A stretch of DNA of 16,708 bases from SLJK01 sp964567295 (GTDB lineage: Bacteria; Bacillota; Dethiobacteria; DTU022; UBA8154): the NCBI GenBank assembly GCA_964567295.1, contig CAZMLU010000038.1, positions 1 to 16,708 of the forward strand, given 5' to 3'. Every line of letters starts with the position of its first letter. Position 1 is the stretch's first letter. Below are positions 1 through 7,063 of the stretch, in pieces. A model generated the notes under the pieces. The model ran no database searches and was not told the origin of the DNA. It saw only the letters and a list, made by a program, of their open reading frames with translations. The translations under genes and the position numbers were made by a program.

Positions 1-567
1 AACCCCTTCAGGCAGCAGGAATATATTGAAGAAAAACTTAATTATCTGGTTGATAAAGGCTTTGAGATCGGCAACCACACTTACGGCCATGCCAATCTTT
101 CCCGTATAGGCTCCGGAAAAGTGCAGCAAGAACTGGCCTATCATGTCAGGGAAACACAGAAGTATGTGCCAAACTACCAGGTCCGTTCGCTGGCTCTTCC
201 CTACGGGGCATATCCCCAGGATAACCCCGAACTGGCCCTAAAAGGCTCTTACGAGAGTATTAGTTATCATAATGAAGCTGTCCTGCTGGTGGGAGCAAAT
301 CCAGCTCCCTCTCCTTTTCGTGAAAACTTTGACCCCTCCAGGTTGCCCCGCATCCGCGCCAGCGAAATGGAAACTGAAGGAGTAGGTCTTTATGACTGGC
401 TGGAATATTTTGAGGAAAATCCCCATCGTAGGCATGTAAGTGACGGGGCTCCTGGCTACATATCCGCACCGAAGTCCATGAAGGAATACCTGGAGGAAAA
501 CAATATTAACAACAAAGAAGTGCGCTTCTACGAGATAAAAAGTGAAAGTGAGAAAGAGGAGAATTAG
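1..567 (+). CDS. Polysaccharide deacetylase (NodB-like), C-terminal part
   Basis: The reading frame is open from base 1 to a TAG at 565-567, so the gene starts upstream of the window and 188 residues are visible. Near residues 21-33 it reads GFEIGNHTYGHANLS, the second NodB motif (metal-binding HxxxH) of carbohydrate esterase family 4. About 30 residues on, LALPYGAYP matches the following motif of that family (usually RxPYG). These enzymes remove N- or O-acetyl groups from peptidoglycan or other polysaccharides outside the cell, using a divalent metal. The catalytic Asp motif and any signal peptide would lie upstream. The tail after the domain is hydrophilic and charged (SESEKEEN). The GTG at 121 is internal, not a start. 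The DUF456-type gene begins 50 nt downstream on the same strand and could be cotranscribed. The substrate cannot be told from this fragment. Confidence 0.82.
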   Translation, partial: NPFRQQEYIEEKLNYLVDKGFEIGNHTYGHANLSRIGSGKVQQELAYHVRETQKYVPNYQVRSLALPYGAYPQDNPELALKGSYESISYHNEAVLLVGANPAPSPFRENFDPSRLPRIRASEMETEGVGLYDWLEYFEENPHRRHVSDGAPGYISAPKSMKEYLEENNINNKEVRFYEIKSESEKEEN

Positions 568-617
568 CGATCTTTTTTGAGCTCTAATAAATCCAGAAAA
601 ATATAAAGGAGTTATAA

Positions 618-1100
618 ATGACCATTCTGGCTGCCCTTCTAACCACAGTTCTCTTTTTGCTGGGGATACTGGGAACCATATTTCCTCTCCTACCCGGCCC
701 TGTTTTAATCTGGTTGGGAATGCTGCTCTTCGGTATTCTATCCGGCTTCGGCAACTTGACCCCATTTTTTTATATCCTGCAAGGTATCGCTGTAATTCTG
801 GTTATGGCAGTTGATTACATCGCTACAGCGGCGGGAACAAGACGTCTTGGAGGTTCTAAGACAGCGATGTGGGGAGCTGTAGCAGGACTGTTGTTGGGGC
901 TTATCGCCTTAGGGCCGGCGGGTATTATCTTTGGACCCTTCTTGGGGGCCTTCATTGGTGAAATGTTAAGGGGCCTTCCCCTGGAAAAAGCCCTCCGCTC
1001 CAGCTTTGGCTCCCTCATTGGGCTTCTTGGTGGGATCATCCTTAAACTTGCTATTGAGATGGTCATGATCTTCTGGTTTATCCAACGCATCCTTAGTTAA
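618..1100 (+). CDS. DUF456-family membrane protein
   Basis: A 160-residue, strongly hydrophobic protein with about four to five predicted membrane segments. The N-terminal pattern (LLGILGTIFPLLPGPVLIW) and the later glycine/alanine-rich stretch (GAVAGLLLGL ... GPFLGAFIGE) are characteristic of the DUF456 family, widespread small bacterial membrane proteins of unknown function. The start is an ATG preceded by AAAGGAG at a spacing of about 6 nt. The length is usual for the family. It follows the deacetylase gene in the same direction; no clear promoter or terminator was seen in the 50-nt gap, so cotranscription is possible. There is no basis here for a specific role. Confidence 0.8.
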   Translation: MTILAALLTTVLFLLGILGTIFPLLPGPVLIWLGMLLFGILSGFGNLTPFFYILQGIAVILVMAVDYIATAAGTRRLGGSKTAMWGAVAGLLLGLIALGPAGIIFGPFLGAFIGEMLRGLPLEKALRSSFGSLIGLLGGIILKLAIEMVMIFWFIQRILS

Positions 1101-1159
1101 CCGTGGGCTTACTGGCCAAAATTCGTGATGAAAAAAATTAGTTCCTCCTCAAAAACTAT

Positions 1160-1339
1160 TTATCTTTGTTTATTCATCTTTTTAGAGATCTCCTTGAGGT
1201 GCCTATTAATATTAGCCAGACTTATAAGAACAAATCCTAACATTATAAATGTTACAATCTCTCCGGTAATGGCCGCAATAACTCCTAAAACGACAAGCAT
1301 AAAAGTGTTCCAAGCAATACTGTCAAAGAAACTGTTCAT
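1160..1339 (-). CDS. Small membrane protein, unknown function
   Basis: A 59-residue protein starting MNSFFDSIAWNTF and ending in a basic tail (KKMNKQR). The frame is open further upstream, but the ATG at 1339 is preceded by GGAAGGAG at an ideal distance, so it is preferred over the longer version. The middle (about residues 12-45) is hydrophobic and probably forms one or two membrane helices, followed by a charged amphipathic stretch. I do not recognise a family. It lies 83 nt downstream of the YvlD/holin-like gene on the same strand, so the two may form a small membrane-protein operon. It converges on the DUF456-type gene; no terminator was evident in the 59 nt between them. Confidence 0.6.
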   Translation of the reverse strand: MNSFFDSIAWNTFMLVVLGVIAAITGEIVTFIMLGFVLISLANINRHLKEISKKMNKQR

Positions 1340-1422
1340 TTTTTGCACTCCTTCCGTATACCAAATTAACAATGTAAAAAAACCTGCTCATACTATCTAC
1401 CAGAATGTCTTTATTTAAATAT

Positions 1423-1773
1423 CTAACTTAGCTCAATAGGAACAAACTGATCCACTACACCAATAATAATCGCTGCCAGCAGTGAACCCAGGATAATTAT
1501 ATTCATTCCTGGAACAATCATTTGGGAAAAATAAATAACAATAGTCGCTGTTATGAACCCCACAATACCGCGATTTCTTGGCGAATTATTCTTGCCAAAC
1601 AAGTTTTCCGCCACAGTTCCCAACACGGCAATTAGAACCGCAGCAATAAGAGCCTGCTCAAATGTCAGAAGGGCGAAACCTGGTAAAATAAAGCTAACCA
1701 ACATAAGTGCTACTGCAGAAGCTATAAAGCGCACCACCATCCCCATCAATCCAGATCTACGCAACAGCTTCAC
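1423..1773 (-). CDS. YvlD / phage_holin_4_2-like membrane protein
   Basis: A 116-residue protein with about four hydrophobic segments and the pattern (RFIASAVALMLVSFILPGF ... ALIAAVLIAVLGTVAENLF) of the small membrane proteins grouped with B. subtilis YvlD and the 'phage holin family 4' superfamily. Despite the name, chromosomal members are not shown to be holins and some sit in envelope-stress operons. The start is uncertain. The GTG at 1773 gives the best frame, but the SD-like AAAGGA is only 2 nt before it; CTG/TTG codons 6-9 nt further in, or the ATGs at 1746 and 1740, are alternatives. The promoter at 1800-1828 fits a start near 1773. The palindrome over that promoter suggests repression (see separate entry). 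Confidence 0.68.
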   Translation of the reverse strand: MKLLRRSGLMGMVVRFIASAVALMLVSFILPGFALLTFEQALIAAVLIAVLGTVAENLFGKNNSPRNRGIVGFITATIVIYFSQMIVPGMNIIILGSLLAAIIIGVVDQFVPIELS

Positions 1774-1798
1774 ATTCCTTTCTGCCTGGACTCAACAC

Positions 1799-1828
1799 AA
1801 TTCTACAGGTAGAATTAATCATTGTCCA
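1799..1828 (-). promoter_or_regulatory. Sigma-A promoter overlapped by an 18-bp palindrome
   Basis: On the minus strand TGGACA (1823-1828) and TAGAAT (1800-1805) are 17 bp apart, a good sigma-A promoter whose start would be about 20 nt upstream of the YvlD-like gene. The dyad AATTCTAC-AG-GTAGAATT (1799-1816; 8-bp perfect arms, 2-bp centre) covers the -10 box and half the spacer. That is the usual position of a repressor operator. The binding protein is unknown and no regulator gene lies next to it. Confidence 0.6.
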
Positions 1829-1930
1829 GTGCAGACTCTGCAAAATAGAATAAAGAGCACTAATACATATATTTGTTTACCTTACACTTTAACTCTCCCA
1901 AGGGAGCCAACATTTTTTGCTAAAGAGCGG

Positions 1931-1959
1931 TTGCTTTTTAACTTTGAACATGATAAAAT
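1931..1959 (+). promoter_or_regulatory. Promoter of rpsT
   Basis: TTGCTT (1931-1936) and TAAAAT (1954-1959) are 17 bp apart, 34 nt before the rpsT start codon. The predicted transcript start is near 1966. A strong SD (GGAGGTG, 1981-1987) follows. Confidence 0.6.
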
Positions 1960-1992
1960 TAAGCCTGTTATGCTGGAACAGGAGGTGAAAAG

Positions 1993-2259
1993 ATGGCCAA
2001 TACAAAAACCGCAATAAAAAGACTGCGACAATCAGAAATAAGTCGCCAACGCAACAACAAAGTGAAAACTCGGGTAAAAAATGCCATTAAATCTTTCATG
2101 CAATCTTTGGAAGAAGGCAACGTGGAAAAAGCAACGCAGAATTACTCCCTGGCAAAAAGGATTATGGATAAAGCGGTTGCCAAGGGTGTCATAAACAAGA
2201 ACACCGCCGCACGAAAAAAATCTCGCCTGGCAAAACAGCTGAATAAATTGGCAAGCTAA
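1993..2259 (+). CDS. rpsT: 30S ribosomal protein S20
   Basis: An 88-residue basic protein beginning MANTKTAIKRLRQSEI, with the features of bacterial S20: very high Lys/Arg content, all-helical composition, and the conserved late segment GVINKNTAARKKSRLAKQLN. S20 binds 16S rRNA and helps assemble the body of the small subunit. The start is fixed by GGAGGTG 5 nt upstream and by the family's usual N-terminus. The gene is monocistronic here, with its own promoter and a strong terminator, and converges with holA; rpsT beside holA is a common arrangement in Firmicutes. Length and composition are normal. Confidence 0.97.
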   Translation: MANTKTAIKRLRQSEISRQRNNKVKTRVKNAIKSFMQSLEEGNVEKATQNYSLAKRIMDKAVAKGVINKNTAARKKSRLAKQLNKLAS

Positions 2260-2290
2260 TATAGCCGGGCCTTAAAGTTGTATTAAGGAG

Positions 2291-2328
2291 AAAAGCCCCT
2301 TTTAAGCAAAAGGCGGCTTTTATTTTTT
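2291..2328. terminator. Bidirectional terminator between rpsT and holA
   Basis: AAAAGCC-CCTTTT (2291-2303) pairs with AAAAGG-C-GGCTTTT (2308-2322) around a 4-nt loop, a stem of about 13 bp. On the plus strand it runs into a T-rich tract up to 2328; on the minus strand it ends in TTTT. It can stop transcription from both converging genes. Confidence 0.85.
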
Positions 2329-2334
2329 ACTTGT

Positions 2335-3396
2335 TTAAGTAGTTGCTGCAAATTGTATAATCAAATGCTCCAAAGCCTCCTCGGGATCGCGATAACCTTT
2401 TTTAACAGCAAGGTCAGTATCCTTAATAGAGATAATCGCCTTTGCTAACGTTTCCTGATCGTAATTTTTAACCTGGGCAAGGAGTTCTTTTACCACAAAA
2501 GGTGGAAGCTTAAGAAAGGATATTATCTGGCGCTGAGAGCTTCCCTTTTCTGTTAATAACAAGGTTTGGTATAACAAACGATACTGGCGGGCAATCATAG
2601 TCAAAATCACCAAGGGGTGTTCTCCCTGCCGGTACATCTTGTGAAGGTGTTTAAGGGCAATTTCAATGTTTTTATGGCCTACGGCTTCCATCAAATTAAA
2701 AACTTTCCCCTCACGGCTTTCAGGCACCAGTTTATCCACTACTTCCTCAGCAATTGTCTTCTCAGGATAAATATAAGTAGCTATCTTTTCCAGTTCTTTC
2801 TTTAAAACACCCGGGTTCTCACCTATTCTATCAATCAATCTGGCCAATGCCTTTTCTTCAATTTTTCTATCCTGCGAAGCCAGTTCTTTTTTCACCCAGT
2901 TCAGCAGCGCTGCACCTTTTAAGAGGGGAAATTCTATCAGTATCCCCTTCTCTTCCATAACTTTGATAATTTTTTTGCGCCTATCCACTTCAGGAACAGA
3001 GAAAATAATCATGACGTCCTTAAAAGGCTCCTTTGCAAGAGTCATAAGCGTTTCTTCAACTTTTTCTGATCTGGTGTTTCGGATACGTGAAGATCCCTTT
3101 TTTTGCTCTGAAATAGACTGTCCCTTAGCGGAAGAAGAAAAATAAGGAGGATCGACGACCCATATCAATCTTCCCCCACTGAAAATGTTAACTTGGCGAA
3201 GACTTTCTAAAAAGTCCTCCAAATTGATATGCGTTCCATCCATTTTTTCCAAAAAAAGTGGCTTGCCTTTATGCTTCATGGTAGCTAAGATCTCGTTAAG
3301 AAGCTCTTCTTTCAAGGAATCCCCGGGGCCGGAAAAAAGATAGCAGGATCCCACATATCCTTTTTTTATCCTGGCCACAGCTTGCCTGTAATCCAT
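2335..3396 (-). CDS. holA: DNA polymerase III, delta subunit
   Basis: A 353-residue protein matching the bacterial clamp-loader subunit delta (YqeN type). The N-terminal segment (GYVGSCYLFSGPGDSLKEELL) is the degenerate nucleotide-binding region typical of delta, which does not hydrolyse ATP. The central region contains VMIIFSVPEVDRRKKI and LLNWVKKELASQDRKIEEKA. The C-terminal collar-like segment contains HPLVILTMIARQYRLLYQ and LKLPPFVVKELLAQ. Delta opens the beta sliding clamp within the clamp loader. The frame extends to an ATG at 3414, but the ATG at 3396 has GGGAGG at about 8 nt and the upstream one has none, so 3396 is chosen. It converges with rpsT. Length is normal for the family. Confidence 0.9.
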   Translation of the reverse strand: MDYRQAVARIKKGYVGSCYLFSGPGDSLKEELLNEILATMKHKGKPLFLEKMDGTHINLEDFLESLRQVNIFSGGRLIWVVDPPYFSSSAKGQSISEQKKGSSRIRNTRSEKVEETLMTLAKEPFKDVMIIFSVPEVDRRKKIIKVMEEKGILIEFPLLKGAALLNWVKKELASQDRKIEEKALARLIDRIGENPGVLKKELEKIATYIYPEKTIAEEVVDKLVPESREGKVFNLMEAVGHKNIEIALKHLHKMYRQGEHPLVILTMIARQYRLLYQTLLLTEKGSSQRQIISFLKLPPFVVKELLAQVKNYDQETLAKAIISIKDTDLAVKKGYRDPEEALEHLIIQFAATT

Positions 3397-3432
3397 TTTC
3401 CCACCCTCCCTCATTTTATAAAAAGTATATTA

Positions 3433-3463
3433 ATTATAGCTTGGGCAAACTGACATTTGCCAA
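3433..3463 (-). promoter_or_regulatory. Possible holA promoter
   Basis: A perfect minus-strand TATAAT (3433-3438) lies 37 nt upstream of the holA start. The best -35 is TTGGCA (3458-3463) at a long spacing of 19 bp, so the promoter is plausible but not strong. Confidence 0.42.
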
Positions 3464-3502
3464 CAATTTAACCAAAACATTTTAATAAAGATACATCTTC
3501 GA

Positions 3503-3838
3503 CTAAATAGTTCCCTGAAAGCGATCTGCAGGATATTTATTAATATTTTTTTCTACTTTTGCTTGCACTGCCTTTGAAAGATCTATTCCTGAAGCATTCG
3601 CCGCAGCAAGGCAATAAATAACAACATCAGCCAGTTCTTCACGCAAATGTTGTAGTTGCTCCTCTTGCAACTTCATATGCTCATCCGACCATTGAAAGAT
3701 TTCCATTAGCTCTGCAGCCTCAATGGCAATGGAGAGAGCCAAATTTTTGGGTGTATGGAATCTCTTCCATTGCCGCTCCTCCACAAAAGAAGCAATTAAT
3801 CCGCGAAGCTCTTTAACAGTTGTCACTTCATCTTCCAT
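3503..3838 (-). CDS. MazG-like nucleotide pyrophosphohydrolase
   Basis: A 111-residue all-helical protein of the dCTP pyrophosphatase (RS21-C6/DCTPP1) branch of the MazG superfamily. The signature ERQWKRFHTPKNLALSIAIE-AAELMEIFQW at residues 21-50 holds the ExxE pair (E40, E43). EELADV at 67-72 supplies the second acidic pair (E68, D71); together these bind Mg2+. Family members hydrolyse non-canonical or excess (d)NTPs to the monophosphate and pyrophosphate, as nucleotide-pool cleaners. The frame starts at a TTG at 3856, and ATG 3847 touches the SD. The ATG at 3838 has GAAAGG at 9 nt and is preferred. It lies 35 nt downstream of the FAH-family gene, probably in one transcript. Confidence 0.85.
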   Translation of the reverse strand: MEDEVTTVKELRGLIASFVEERQWKRFHTPKNLALSIAIEAAELMEIFQWSDEHMKLQEEQLQHLREELADVVIYCLAAANASGIDLSKAVQAKVEKNINKYPADRFQGTI

Positions 3839-3873
3839 GTTTCTCATCCTTTCCAATTAATAAACTAATCCTA

Positions 3874-4650
3874 TTATCCTTTTGCATGCTCCAGAACTGC
3901 ATAGTTAGTTAGATCGCCGATTCCCTCAATGAAAACAGTAAAAAAGTCGCCATTCTTTAAAGGACCAATGCCGGAAGGGGTTCCGGTCATAATCACATCC
4001 CCTGGTAGGAGTGTCATACAAGAACTAATATATTCTATTAGTTCTTCTACGTTAAATATCAAATCAGTAAGAGAACCTTTCTGCACTACTTTTCCGTTTA
4101 AAAGTCCCATTATCTCCATCTCATTGGGGTCTATTTCAGTTTCTATCCAAGGGCCGATAGGTGCAAAAGTGTCAAAGCTTTTACTGTAGGTCCACTGTCC
4201 CTCCATAGACTGATAATCCCTTGCTGTAACATCATTAGCACAGGTATATCCCCAAATATATTTTCCTGCGTCAGCAGCAGCAATGTTTCTCGCTTTTCTG
4301 CCGATAACCACGCCTAGCTCAGCCTCATAATCAACACGTTTGCAATGGGTAGGAATAATAATCTCAGCTCTGTTTCCAATTACAGCTGTTGAAGGTTTAA
4401 TGAATATGATAGGTTCTTTAGGCAGTTCCATGCCCACCTCTTTTGCATGAGACCGATAATTTAACCCTATGCCGATAATTTTTGAAGGATTACAGGGCTC
4501 TAGCAGCTCAACCTCATCAAGTTTACAGGTGTTGCCTGTGGCGGTATATTCACCAGTCACACTTTCACCTAACTCTATCTCTAATAATTCTTTGTCTTTC
4601 AAAATTCCCCACTTATCCACTCCTTCATATTCAAAACGAGCTATTTTCAA
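3874..4650 (-). CDS. Fumarylacetoacetate hydrolase family protein
   Basis: A 258-residue protein with the short N-terminal domain often found before the FAH domain (residues 1-55), then the catalytic domain. It has the conserved IIGIGLNYRSHAKEVG (H68 and E71, the usual catalytic pair), the metal ligands in DYEAELG (E109, E111) and CANDVTARD (D140), and TGTPSGIG near the C-terminus. Members hydrolyse or decarboxylate C-C bonds in acylpyruvates, oxaloacetate or aromatic breakdown products. The exact substrate is not deducible, and oxaloacetate decarboxylase/acylpyruvase activity is a fair guess for a stand-alone copy. The start is a TTG at 4650 preceded by AAAGGGGG at about 7 nt; no in-frame ATG lies nearby. 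The MazG-like gene follows. Confidence 0.88.
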   Translation of the reverse strand: MKIARFEYEGVDKWGILKDKELLEIELGESVTGEYTATGNTCKLDEVELLEPCNPSKIIGIGLNYRSHAKEVGMELPKEPIIFIKPSTAVIGNRAEIIIPTHCKRVDYEAELGVVIGRKARNIAAADAGKYIWGYTCANDVTARDYQSMEGQWTYSKSFDTFAPIGPWIETEIDPNEMEIMGLLNGKVVQKGSLTDLIFNVEELIEYISSCMTLLPGDVIMTGTPSGIGPLKNGDFFTVFIEGIGDLTNYAVLEHAKG

Positions 4651-4743
4651 TGCCTGACCCCCTTTACTACAAACACATCCTTGTTTTACCCACAGTTTTC
4701 TTTCTTTGCAATTCTTAATTCTCCTGCCTAAGTCTATCTAAAT

Positions 4744-4778
4744 ATAAATTGCTGCTCCACCTAGAAGCAGCAATTTAT
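4744..4778 (-). terminator. 13-bp perfect inverted repeat after the anti-sigma gene
   Basis: Arms 4744-4756 (ATAAATTGCTGCT) and 4766-4778 pair perfectly around a 9-nt loop, 41 nt past the stop of the anti-sigma-like gene and about 95 nt before the FAH-family gene. It probably terminates the sigma operon, but the following sequence on the minus strand is only moderately T-rich, so efficiency is uncertain. Confidence 0.55.
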
Positions 4779-4819
4779 TCCAATTCCATGTTTTTAAACA
4801 AGTATTATGTCACCCCGTT

Positions 4820-6127
4820 TTATTTCACAGCAGGAAGGTATATCTCCAACTCACCATGGTCCCCCATTCCCACAAACTTATAAGCCGGCAATCTTATACT
4901 CTCTTCTTCACCCTTCTTGAAAAACTCGTGGTAGGAAAAAGATACTTTTTGAAAGGACAAAGATAGTTTTTCATCAGGTGCGTACAAGTCCAACCGCCCA
5001 ACTTTCTTTAGAGCTTCTTCAGGTTTGAGAAGCTTATAAAAACCGGGTTGTGCCACTTCTCCCTTTTCCTCATAGCTGAATAAGATGTTACCAGATTCTT
5101 CCTTATAATGGACAATCAAAGTGGGACGCCTTCCCTGGGCTTTATAAAAGAGCTCGGCAATCTTACCCTCTTCCGTTTCAAAGATTTCCACCTCTATCTC
5201 ATTCTCAGAGACTGCAAATCCTTTACTAGAAAGGATATTTACTCCCCAGCTGCTGGTACCAAAAGCTTTGGAATCGTTTGTTGCTATACTAATCTTCCCC
5301 GGTTCCCACGTGTAATTAATCTCGCTAGCTGCTTCCAGTTTATCCTTTTCCTGGGCAGGATAATATGTTGGTGACATATTTATCTCCCCAGCCAAGCGGA
5401 AATCCTTGCGGTTTTCCCAGATTTCATGCTCAGGATCTCCTTTATCTTCTTTTTCGTCAGTTTCTTCCCTGGTGGGGGTATGCTGTTCAGGATCAGTTTT
5501 TTCTTCACTTTGTTTCGTATCTTCCTTCAACTGTCCGCGCTCGTCTTTTTCCGCTTCGTCTGCTTCGTCTAAATCATTTTCTTCATCTACATCTTTTTTT
5601 TCATCTAAATCATTTTCTTCATCATCGTTTTCATCACCGGGCAACCTTTCTTCCCCGGGAGAATAGAGTTCTGCGCCCCTTTCTTGTTCGTCACTTTCAG
5701 TTTCTTCTTCATCCCCATTAAACAAGCTTACCCTAGTATCTGAAGGGGGTTCTTCTCGCGGCGAAGTCAGACCAGCCAGGGAGAAAACCCCTCCTCCGCT
5801 ATAGAAAATAGTAACAGATACCACCAACAAAACTGCCGCAGCAGCCGCAAAAACAGGCAGCAAGCGGCGTCGTTTTTTCATATCATGGGATGTATTAGCA
5901 AAAAGCATGAAAGGAAATTTACCACGTTCTGCAGACTTTCCGTATTCTGCATCTTTCTGTTCTGCGGCTTTCGCCAGAAGCTTTTTACGCAGCCCTGCCT
6001 GGAAAGAAGAGGAAAGTTGCACACCTTCCATTTCTGAAAGCAGGTCAGAGATCTCCTGTAGTTCCCCAATGTCTTTCTCAGAGGAAGAGTATTCATCCAG
6101 GAAATCTTCGCGCCTGTAATCCTTCAT
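4820..6127 (-). CDS. Membrane-anchored anti-sigma factor-like protein
   Basis: A 435-residue protein in a 4-nt ATGA overlap with the upstream ECF sigma gene, so translation is likely coupled; that pairing is the main reason for the call. Residues 1-80 are a charged cytoplasmic region (FLDEYSSSEKDIGELQEISDLL) with no HxxxCxxC zinc motif. After KKRRR a single membrane helix spans about residues 89-109. Residues 125-236 are extremely rich in Asp and Glu and include a 12-residue tandem repeat (DEENDLDEKKDV then DEENDLDEADEA). Residues 237-435 form a probable extracytoplasmic domain ending RLPAYKFVGMG ... LEIYLPAVK. The topology fits an anti-sigma that senses something outside the membrane. Sequence alone does not prove sigma binding. 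Confidence 0.68.
   Translation of the reverse strand: MKDYRREDFLDEYSSSEKDIGELQEISDLLSEMEGVQLSSSFQAGLRKKLLAKAAEQKDAEYGKSAERGKFPFMLFANTSHDMKKRRRLLPVFAAAAAVLLVVSVTIFYSGGGVFSLAGLTSPREEPPSDTRVSLFNGDEEETESDEQERGAELYSPGEERLPGDENDDEENDLDEKKDVDEENDLDEADEAEKDERGQLKEDTKQSEEKTDPEQHTPTREETDEKEDKGDPEHEIWENRKDFRLAGEINMSPTYYPAQEKDKLEAASEINYTWEPGKISIATNDSKAFGTSSWGVNILSSKGFAVSENEIEVEIFETEEGKIAELFYKAQGRRPTLIVHYKEESGNILFSYEEKGEVAQPGFYKLLKPEEALKKVGRLDLYAPDEKLSLSFQKVSFSYHEFFKKGEEESIRLPAYKFVGMGDHGELEIYLPAVK
5568..5623 (-). repeat. 36-bp in-frame tandem repeat in the acidic linker
   Basis: The 20-nt core TCTAAATCATTTTCTTCATC (plus-strand reading) occurs at 5568-5587 and again at 5604-5623, a period of exactly 36 bp or 12 codons. 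It encodes the repeated DEENDLDE of the anti-sigma-like protein and may vary in copy number between strains. Confidence 0.75.
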
Positions 6128-6675
6128 CGATATCCCTCACTTTCCAGCTTCCTGCGCAAGCTCTTTAATCCCCGAAAAAGTAATGCTTTAATAGCGCCTT
6201 CGTTTCTTCCCAAAATCTCCGCAATCTCCTTGATTTTTAACTCTTCCTGAAACCGAAGCAGGAGCGCATCCTGCTGGTCAGGACTTAGGGTTTTAATAGC
6301 TTCTAAAAGTTCCTCTTTTGTTATCTCTTGCATAACCATTTCTTCAGGGTTATCATCTGCCGCACGACCATCAAGAACAGAGGCCTCTACCAAGACCGGA
6401 GTTTTCTTACGAAAATGATCAATAACCTGATTCCTGGCTATAGTATATAACCAACAGGCAAAAGTCCTCTGCTGCCACTCAAACCTCTTAATGTTAGCCA
6501 AGGCCTTATAAAAAGTTTCCGCAACAAGGTCTTCTGCCAGCTGAACATTGTGAACCCTATGGTAAATATAGTTATGAATTTTGGGAAGGTAATAATCATA
6601 GAGCGGTGCAAAACATTCAGGATTCTCTTTTGCCCTAATAATTATTTCCTGTTCTTGTTTTTCTTCCAACAGCAA
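6124..6675 (-). CDS. ECF-type RNA polymerase sigma factor
   Basis: A 183-residue group 4 (ECF) sigma factor. Region 2 (about residues 20-92) includes VQLAEDLVAETFYKALANI, the core-binding and -10-recognition segment, and WLYTIARNQVIDHFRK. Region 4 (about 120-175) includes LSPDQQDALLLRFQEELKIKEIAEILGRNEGAIKALLFRGLKSLRR, whose helix-turn-helix contacts the -35 box. The start is a TTG at 6675 with AAGGAG about 8 nt before it; a second TTG two codons later is the alternative. It is followed with a 4-nt overlap by the probable anti-sigma gene. I could not identify an autoregulatory ECF promoter in the long upstream region by eye. Confidence 0.93.
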   Translation of the reverse strand: MLLEEKQEQEIIIRAKENPECFAPLYDYYLPKIHNYIYHRVHNVQLAEDLVAETFYKALANIKRFEWQQRTFACWLYTIARNQVIDHFRKKTPVLVEASVLDGRAADDNPEEMVMQEITKEELLEAIKTLSPDQQDALLLRFQEELKIKEIAEILGRNEGAIKALLFRGLKSLRRKLESEGYR

Positions 6676-6707
6676 CTGAACCTCTCCTTAAGGGAAGGGA
6701 GTTAAAG

Positions 6708-6783
6708 AAATTACACCTCCCTTTACTTCTTTCTAGCCCTTGATAGGATGCACAGAACTCGGTAAAGCTCGGGGGTGTAATTT
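6708..6783. repeat. Long interrupted inverted repeat upstream of the sigma gene
   Basis: AAATTACACC (6708-6717) and GGTGTAATTT (6774-6783) are perfect inverted arms. Inside them CTTTAC (6721-6726) pairs with GTAAAG (6762-6767), giving about 18 bp of interrupted stem around a 35-nt loop. Read on the plus strand, the intervening CTCC/GGGG adds further pairs. The end next to the sigma gene is 33 nt from its start codon. It may be a leader structure, an operator pair or a small mobile-element remnant; no clear target-site duplication was seen. Confidence 0.6.
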
Positions 6784-7063
6784 GCACATTCTTTATTAGA
6801 ATTCTATTCCGGCAAGTGCAACTCCTGCTACCCGAAGACAAAACCAAACTTTTCATGAGAGCATTCCTAAAGGGGCTAAAATCCCTTAAGGCATTAGGTT
6901 TCCTGAGCCGATGCCACTTAAAATTCTTAGATTCAGCTCATAGACCAAATAAAAAAATAGTTCAAAGAGCCTTTGTTTAATATAACGGATGAGCTTTCAA
7001 AAAGTTACCCTTACCAGCGGATTAATTGAGAAAACGAAAAAAGTCTGCTCAAAAATAACCTGA
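6784..7063 (-). other. Non-coding stretch between ROK kinase and sigma operon
   Basis: No credible gene was found here. It holds TTGCAC/GTGCAA arms (6782-6787 and 6816-6821) enclosing the perfect palindrome TAGAATTCTA (6797-6806). It also holds an 8-bp hairpin with one mismatch (6866-6874 with 6883-6891) and a GGCAT/ATGCC hairpin (6890-6894 with 6911-6915) that shares bases with it, so these two are mutually exclusive. The sigma promoter should lie here, but I could not pick a convincing -35/-10 pair. The part next to the ROK gene (about 6960-7063) is AT-rich with no strong terminator. Confidence 0.5.

Noticed and set aside
238..765. 175-codon minus-strand frame over the deacetylase and DUF456 genes
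   Set aside because: It opposes two well-supported genes and has no recognisable domain.
1964..1982. CCTGTT/AACAGG hairpin touching the rpsT Shine-Dalgarno, possible S20 autoregulation
   Set aside because: The predicted transcript starts near 1966, inside the 5' arm, so the stem would be incomplete in the mRNA.
5365..5721. 118- and 86-codon plus-strand frames opposite the anti-sigma gene
   Set aside because: They are the antisense of the acidic low-complexity linker (runs of His/Phe or Ser), with no SD.
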